The position numbers and the translations under genes were made by a program. Under the pieces are notes generated by a model. It saw only the letters and a program-made list of their open reading frames with translations, made no database searches and was not told the DNA's origin. Positions 12,731 through 16,344 of a DNA stretch of 16,344 nucleotides are shown one piece after another (within the stretch, counting starts at the first letter, position 1; every line of letters starts with the position of its first letter). Source of the DNA: JAQGMJ01 sp036498945 (lineage in GTDB: Bacteria; Pseudomonadota; Gammaproteobacteria; Burkholderiales; JAEUOS01); contig DASYEQ010000081.1 of assembly GCA_036498945.1 (NCBI GenBank), positions 1-16,344 of the forward strand, given 5' to 3'.

Positions 12731-13951
12731 TCAGGCGGCAGCCTTGGGATCGCTGAAAATCGCCCGCTGCGCTTCCAGCGCGTCCAGCTCGGCGGCGCCA
12801 TAGCCGGCCGCCAGCAGCACCTCGCGCGTATGCTGGCCGAAACGCGGCGCCGGGAAACGCAGGGTGGCCGGCGTGCCGGCGAAGCGCAGGGGCGGCGCCG
12901 GCGTGGGGATGGTGCCCAGGTCCTCGTCCTCCTGCTCGACGAGAATGCCGCGCTCGCGGATGTAGGGATGGTCCGCCAGGTCGGCGGCGTCGCGGATCGG
13001 CCCGGCCGTGATGTCCATGCGGTCGAAGAATTCCAGGTTCTCCTCCATGCTCTTCGCCTTGACGAAGGCGCCGATGGCCGCGTCCAGTGCCTCGACATTG
13101 GCGATGCGCGCGGCGTGGCTGGAAAAGCGCGGGTCGGCTGCCATGTCGCTGCGGCCCATGGCGTGGAACAGGCGCTGCACCGTGCCTTCCATGCCGGCGG
13201 AAAGCGCGATGAAGCCGCCGTCGCGGGTCTCGTAGACGTTGCGCGGCGCGTGCGTCGGCGAGCGGCTGCCGCGGCGCCTGGGCGCCTGGCCGGTGATGCG
13301 GTGTTCCAGCGCGAAGGGCCCGAGCATCGAATGGATCGGGTCGAACAGCGACAGGTCGATTACCTGGCCGCTTCCGCCATGATCGACGTGGCGCAGCGCG
13401 TTCATGATGCCCACCGCGGCGAACAGCCCCGCCATGCAGTCGGCCATGGCGAAGGGCGGCAGCACCGGCGGGCGGTCGCCGTAGCCGTTCATCGCCGCGA
13501 AGCCCGACATCGCCTCGATCAGCGAGCCGAAGCCGGGCTTGTGCGCGTACGGCCCGGTCTGGCCCCAGCCGGAGACGCGCACGATGATGAGGTTCGGGTT
13601 GAGCGCGTGCAGCGCCTCCGGCGCGAAGCCCATCTTTTCGAGGGTGCCGGGGCGGAAGTTCTCGATCAGCACATTTGCCGTCCCGATGAGTCTTCGGAGC
13701 ACCGCTTTTCCCTCTGCGTCGCGCAGGTTCAGGCCAACGCTGCGCTTGTTGCGGCTGTACACCTTCCAGTAGGTCGAGACACCCTCGCAGCTCCAGTTGC
13801 GCAGGTCGTCGCCTGAGGGTGGCCCTTCGATCTTGATCACGTCGGCGCCCTGGTCGGCCAGCACGTGCGAGGTGATGTTGCCGGCGACCAGGCGCGAAAG
13901 GTCGAGGATGGTGACGTCGCTCAAGGGAGCGGCGGAGGGCGCAGGAGGCAT
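12731..13951 (-). CDS. CaiB/BaiF family (class III) CoA-transferase
   Basis: 406 residues, the normal size. Class III enzymes move CoA between a donor acyl-CoA and a free carboxylic acid through an aspartyl-CoA intermediate. The N-terminal block SDVTILDLSRLVAGNITSHVLADQGADVIKIEGPPSGDDLRNW and NKRSVGLNLRDAEGKAVLRRLI are family hallmarks, as are VLIENFRPGTLEKMGF and VRVSGWGQTGPYAHKPGFGSLIEAMSG. The catalytic Asp is D171 in PFAMADCMAGLFAA. The C-terminal domain ends with APRFGQHTREVLLAAGYGAAELDALEA. ATG 13951 lacks a strong Shine-Dalgarno. It lies 42 bases downstream of the membrane-protein gene and probably ends a three-gene operon. The substrate acid is unknown. Confidence 0.94.
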   Translation of the reverse strand: MPPAPSAAPLSDVTILDLSRLVAGNITSHVLADQGADVIKIEGPPSGDDLRNWSCEGVSTYWKVYSRNKRSVGLNLRDAEGKAVLRRLIGTANVLIENFRPGTLEKMGFAPEALHALNPNLIIVRVSGWGQTGPYAHKPGFGSLIEAMSGFAAMNGYGDRPPVLPPFAMADCMAGLFAAVGIMNALRHVDHGGSGQVIDLSLFDPIHSMLGPFALEHRITGQAPRRRGSRSPTHAPRNVYETRDGGFIALSAGMEGTVQRLFHAMGRSDMAADPRFSSHAARIANVEALDAAIGAFVKAKSMEENLEFFDRMDITAGPIRDAADLADHPYIRERGILVEQEDEDLGTIPTPAPPLRFAGTPATLRFPAPRFGQHTREVLLAAGYGAAELDALEAQRAIFSDPKAAA

Positions 13952-13993
13952 CGCGGGTTCTAAGGGTGGACGAGTGGGGAGGGAAGCAACACG

Positions 13994-14477
13994 CTAGCCA
14001 TTTTCGGCGGAGCGCAGCGGACTGCCGTCATCCAGCAGGCTGGGTGCGCGCCACCTGGCGTGCATGTAGTCCCTGGCTCTGCTGTTGAACGAAAGCCAGA
14101 TGATCAGGACCAGCGGACAAAGCAGGCGAAACACGTCGAACAAGGCAGCGCCGAACAGCATGTTGTCCGGGACCCGGACGCGCGGCGGGTAGAGATTCAG
14201 CGCCATCAACAGCCCTTCCAGCCACGGAAAGAAGACGATGCCCCAGAAGAACAGCGCCACAACGCGGCCGCGTATGGTTTGCGCCTGGATGCGCAGCAGG
14301 ATCATCACGCATGCCACCGCCATCAGCGAATTGAGGGCTGATGCGATCATGTTGGGCCCGGCGATGAAGATCCCCCGCATGCCGGAGACCAGCTGCGATC
14401 CCGCCGCAAGCGCGTAGCCGATAGTGAAAACAGGTAAGCGTGATCTGGACGAGCAGCACCAGCGCCGGTTTTTTCAT
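13994..14477 (-). pseudogene. Four-TM hypothetical membrane protein interrupted by a single-base frameshift
   Basis: From ATG 14477 (GGAG seven bases before, AACGGAGAACAAG) the frame encodes MKKPALVLLVQITLTCF and then leaves the gene. The rest continues in another frame (14380-13994). Removing one base of the T4 run on the minus strand (A 14427-14430 on plus) joins them as ...LTCFTIGYALAAGSQLVSGMRGIFIAGPNM..., a sensible first helix and loop. The joined protein is 160 residues with four helices (about 5-28, 41-62, 73-96, 108-132) and a polar tail ending RSAENG. No family is recognised. The defect may be a real mutation, a slippage-prone site or a sequencing error. The intact frame alone (from 14380) would lack the first helix. 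It sits 42 bases after the MBL gene and 42 before the CoA-transferase. Confidence 0.72.
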
Positions 14478-14519
14478 CTTGTTCTCCGTTGGATGCGCAC
14501 CGTAGCCGGTTGCGCGGCC

Positions 14520-15437
14520 CTACTTTACCTCGGCGTAGGCAGCCTTCACAGCGCCGCCAAGGCGGCCACGGTCCGGGTAGCGGTCTCCCATCGCGGCGGC
14601 GACCGCGTCGACGGCCTGCTCCACTGTTTTGCCCGCGCGCTTTTCCGCCGCCGTGCGTTCGCGCAGCTCTTTCAGATAGGTTCGATACCCCTGAATGAAC
14701 TCCACGCCCGAGCCGGTCGGCCCGTGGCTGGGCACGATCAGCTGCGGGTGCAGGGCTTCGAGCCGGTCCAGGCTTTGCAGCCAGTGGTCCAGGCTGGAAT
14801 ACGGGCTGGCGAAAGCCGGCTGCGCGCGCATTGCGATGTCGCCGGTAAATAGCACCTGGTCACCCTCGATCCAGATCGCGATGTCACCGCGCGTGTGGTT
14901 CGCGCCCATTGCATAGAGGTGCGCGCGCACCCCGCCCAGGTCCAGCAGCATGTCCCGGCCGAAGCTGATGTTGGCGCGGCGGTATTGCGCGCCCTCGAGC
15001 AGATCGGCGTTGAGCGCCGAGCGGGAAGCGAACACCCTGGCCAGCGCCAGCCCGAATTCGTCGATGTCCTTTTGCTGGTCAGAAGAGCGGATCATCATGG
15101 TCGAGGCCGGGAAGGCCTGTGCGCCGAGGTCGTGCTCGGGATGGAAATGGGTGGCCACCAGGTAGAGCGCGCGCGCGCCGGCCAGGCGCTGCGCCGCCTG
15201 CAACACCGCCGCGCCGTTGCGCGGCCCCAGGCCCGTATCGATCACCAGCACCGCCTTGGCGCCGACGACGATGCCGACGTTGGGCACCAGCGGCACGCTG
15301 TTGTCCGGAATGATCCAGGTATGCGGCGCCACCTGGCGCAGGCCCTCGGCGCGCACCAGCGGGCCGGTGGATGATTGCGCGCGCGCAATCGTGGCGAGCG
15401 CGAGGAGCAACAGGGCAAGCAGGCGGATCAGCGGCAT
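14520..15437 (-). CDS. Secreted MBL-fold metallo-hydrolase
   Basis: 305 residues with a signal peptide (1-20, ARA|Q). This is a metallo-beta-lactamase fold: ATHFHPEHDLG (95-105) is the HxHxxH metal box with H97, H99 and H102, but with Glu101 where canonical members have Asp. H181 (GANHTRGD), D200 (VLFTGDI) and H238 (VPSHGP) complete the metal ligands. NVGIVVGAKAVLVIDTGLG (53-71) is the standard N-terminal strand pair. The HPEHD variant is shared with quinoprotein relay-type metallohydrolases and some other periplasmic MBL proteins. It is therefore probably a periplasmic hydrolase, not a proven beta-lactamase. ATG 15437 has only a weak AGAG ribosome site. It is first in the operon with the membrane-protein and CoA-transferase genes. 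Confidence 0.9.
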   Translation of the reverse strand: MPLIRLLALLLLALATIARAQSSTGPLVRAEGLRQVAPHTWIIPDNSVPLVPNVGIVVGAKAVLVIDTGLGPRNGAAVLQAAQRLAGARALYLVATHFHPEHDLGAQAFPASTMMIRSSDQQKDIDEFGLALARVFASRSALNADLLEGAQYRRANISFGRDMLLDLGGVRAHLYAMGANHTRGDIAIWIEGDQVLFTGDIAMRAQPAFASPYSSLDHWLQSLDRLEALHPQLIVPSHGPTGSGVEFIQGYRTYLKELRERTAAEKRAGKTVEQAVDAVAAAMGDRYPDRGRLGGAVKAAYAEVK

Positions 15438-15495
15438 CGCGCGTTCTCTTTTTTATGACGCAGGCGGCGCCAAGCTTACGCCAATCCCCGCCGGA

Positions 15496-15525
15496 TGCGC
15501 GTTCCGCGCAATAATGGCAGCCATT
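15496..15525. promoter_or_regulatory. Adjacent inverted repeats in the divergent MBL/Ala-rich intergenic region
   Basis: TGCGCG-TTC-CGCGCA (15496-15510) is followed directly by AATGGC-A-GCCATT (15513-15525). The second overlaps AATAAT (15510-15515), a possible -10 for the plus-strand gene. No good -35. Possible operator or 5' mRNA hairpins. Confidence 0.35.
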
Positions 15526-15551
15526 GTGCCCTCGCCAGCATCGCCCGCCCC

Positions 15552-16127
15552 ATGAAAAAAAACGCTTCCCGCAACCGCGCCGCGAAAACCACCGGTGTGA
15601 AAAAGACCGCCGGCCCCGCCAAGGCCGCCAGGCCCTCCAGGCCTGCCCCTCGCCCCGCCCGCAAGGCCGCCGGGCTCTGGCCGGTCTTTGGCGCCGCCTT
15701 CATCGAAGCCGAAGCGGATGCCGCGGCGGCGACTTTTACCGCGCTCCTGCCCGCTTCGGGGGAACTGGGCCCCGCCCTGGCGCAGGCGCTCGGCAAGCAG
15801 TTCCTGCGCGCCAGCGCCGCACCGCGCCGGCGCGCCGCCAAGGCGCTGGACGCGCAAAGCCTCGGCGCGGCGCGCGAGGTGCTCGACATGCTGGGCGTCT
15901 ACGCGGCGGTGGCCGCCATCCTGGAGGCGCGCGGCGCCGAACTTGCTGGCACGCATGCGCTGCTGGAGCCGCCCGCGCAGCGCAAGTTTGCCGCCACCCT
16001 CGGCGGCATCGCGCTGGCGGTGGCGCGCGAACGCAGCCCCGCCGACGTGCAGGTGCTGATGGCGATGGCGCTCGACGGCCTGCTGCGCGAAGCGCCGGTG
16101 CCGAAAAAGCACAAGAAGAAAGCGTAA
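15552..16127 (+). CDS. Ala/Lys-rich hypothetical protein with a basic N-terminal tail
   Basis: 191 residues. The first 40 (MKKNASRNRAAKTTGVKKTAGPAKAARPSRPAPRPARKAA) are Lys/Arg/Ala/Pro-rich and disordered, like the tails of histone H1-like or other nucleic-acid-binding proteins. Residues about 42-180 are Ala-rich helices (LWPVFGAAFIEAEADAAAATFTALLPASGELGPALAQALGKQFLRASA; LGAAREVLDMLGVYAAVAAILEARGAELAGTHALLEP; FAATLGGIALAVARERSPADVQVLMAMALDGLLREA), and the end is again basic (PKKHKKKA). I recognise no family. ATG 15552 begins the obvious basic tail; there is no Shine-Dalgarno and the upstream ATG 15495 is possible. Divergent from the MBL gene, 114 bases apart. Nucleic-acid or membrane-surface binding is only inferred from charge. 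Confidence 0.7.
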   Translation: MKKNASRNRAAKTTGVKKTAGPAKAARPSRPAPRPARKAAGLWPVFGAAFIEAEADAAAATFTALLPASGELGPALAQALGKQFLRASAAPRRRAAKALDAQSLGAAREVLDMLGVYAAVAAILEARGAELAGTHALLEPPAQRKFAATLGGIALAVARERSPADVQVLMAMALDGLLREAPVPKKHKKKA

Positions 16128-16303
16128 GCCCGGATTTCCTCGTACGGCTGGGCGTGTCGGAAAGCGCCGACAGCCGAATCCGCCCGCGCCGATAGGCGCG
16201 CCGACCGCGGCTGCCGACACTGTGCTGACGGCGTCGCGGCCTCGCACCAGCGTAATTTCCTGCGGCAGGCGACCCGAAAGAACGAATTTTCGAGGAGCCT
16301 GCC

Positions 16304-16344
16304 ATGGAAAAACTGTTGATTGCCTTCGCCCTGGTGACCGCCAC
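16304..16344 (+). CDS. 5' end of a gene with a signal-peptide-like N-terminus (cut by window end)
   Basis: ATG 16304 follows CGAGGAG (16291-16297) at ideal spacing. Only 13 codons are visible, MEKLLIAFALVTA, which look like the start of a Sec signal peptide or membrane anchor. The product cannot be identified. The 176-base gap before it holds the inverted repeat TGTCGG-AAAGCG-CCGACA and no other clear signal. Confidence 0.7.
   Translation, partial: MEKLLIAFALVTA

Noticed and set aside
1..16344. A novel defence, toxin-antitoxin or mobile system in the window
   Set aside because: No transposase, integrase, nuclease, helicase, toxin or phage-like protein, and no terminal repeats or tRNA-associated integration site were seen; the recognisable genes are metabolic, transport or stress related.

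Overview
The window looks like a chromosomal segment of a high-GC proteobacterium, most likely a betaproteobacterium of Burkholderiales type. This is inferred from the strong GC-ending codon bias, the Bug-type (TctC) periplasmic binding protein, paired GST genes, a CaiB/BaiF CoA-transferase and the class I PPK2. No rRNA, tRNA, insertion sequence, CRISPR array or phage gene was seen.

Layout. 1-900: the 3' end of a glutathione S-transferase gene and a small hypothetical gene. 1028-2816: a two-gene unit of an arylmalonate decarboxylase/maleate isomerase-fold protein that lacks the catalytic cysteines, and a Bug-type solute-binding protein. A palindromic operator candidate precedes it. 2870-3595: two small genes, DUF1272 (eight cysteines) and DUF3606. 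3596-4013: a gene-free stretch rich in short repeats and hairpins, ending in the terminator of pit. 4014-6878: a divergent phosphate module, with a PiT phosphate transporter (minus) and a class I polyphosphate kinase 2 (plus). 7056-9175: a sterol desaturase-family membrane hydroxylase and a short autotransporter-type outer-membrane barrel. 9185-11663 (minus): a small membrane protein, a DUF6891-like protein, an MgtC/SapB protein and a complete GST. 11943-12371: an NTF2/SnoaL-like protein. 12406-15437 (minus): a 61-residue protein, then a likely three-gene operon read as MBL-fold hydrolase, four-TM membrane protein with a frameshift, and CoA-transferase. 15552-16344: an Ala/Lys-rich protein of unknown function and the start of a gene with a signal peptide.

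The strongest regulatory observation is in the pit/ppk2 intergenic region. Each promoter carries its own Pho-box-like element (two TGTCA-type half-sites 11 bp apart) on the proper strand, 8-10 bp before a -10-like hexamer. This suggests PhoB co-induces phosphate import and polyphosphate metabolism. A third, weaker match lies upstream of the DUF3606 gene. Other points worth following are the cysteine-less AMDase-fold protein paired with a Bug protein, a single-base frameshift in an A4/T4 run inside the membrane-protein gene, three near-identical quasi-palindromic 14-mers next to the pit terminator, and mutually exclusive hairpins upstream of the DUF3606 gene. I did not find a convincing new multi-gene defence or mobile system. 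Most of the window is ordinary metabolism and transport.
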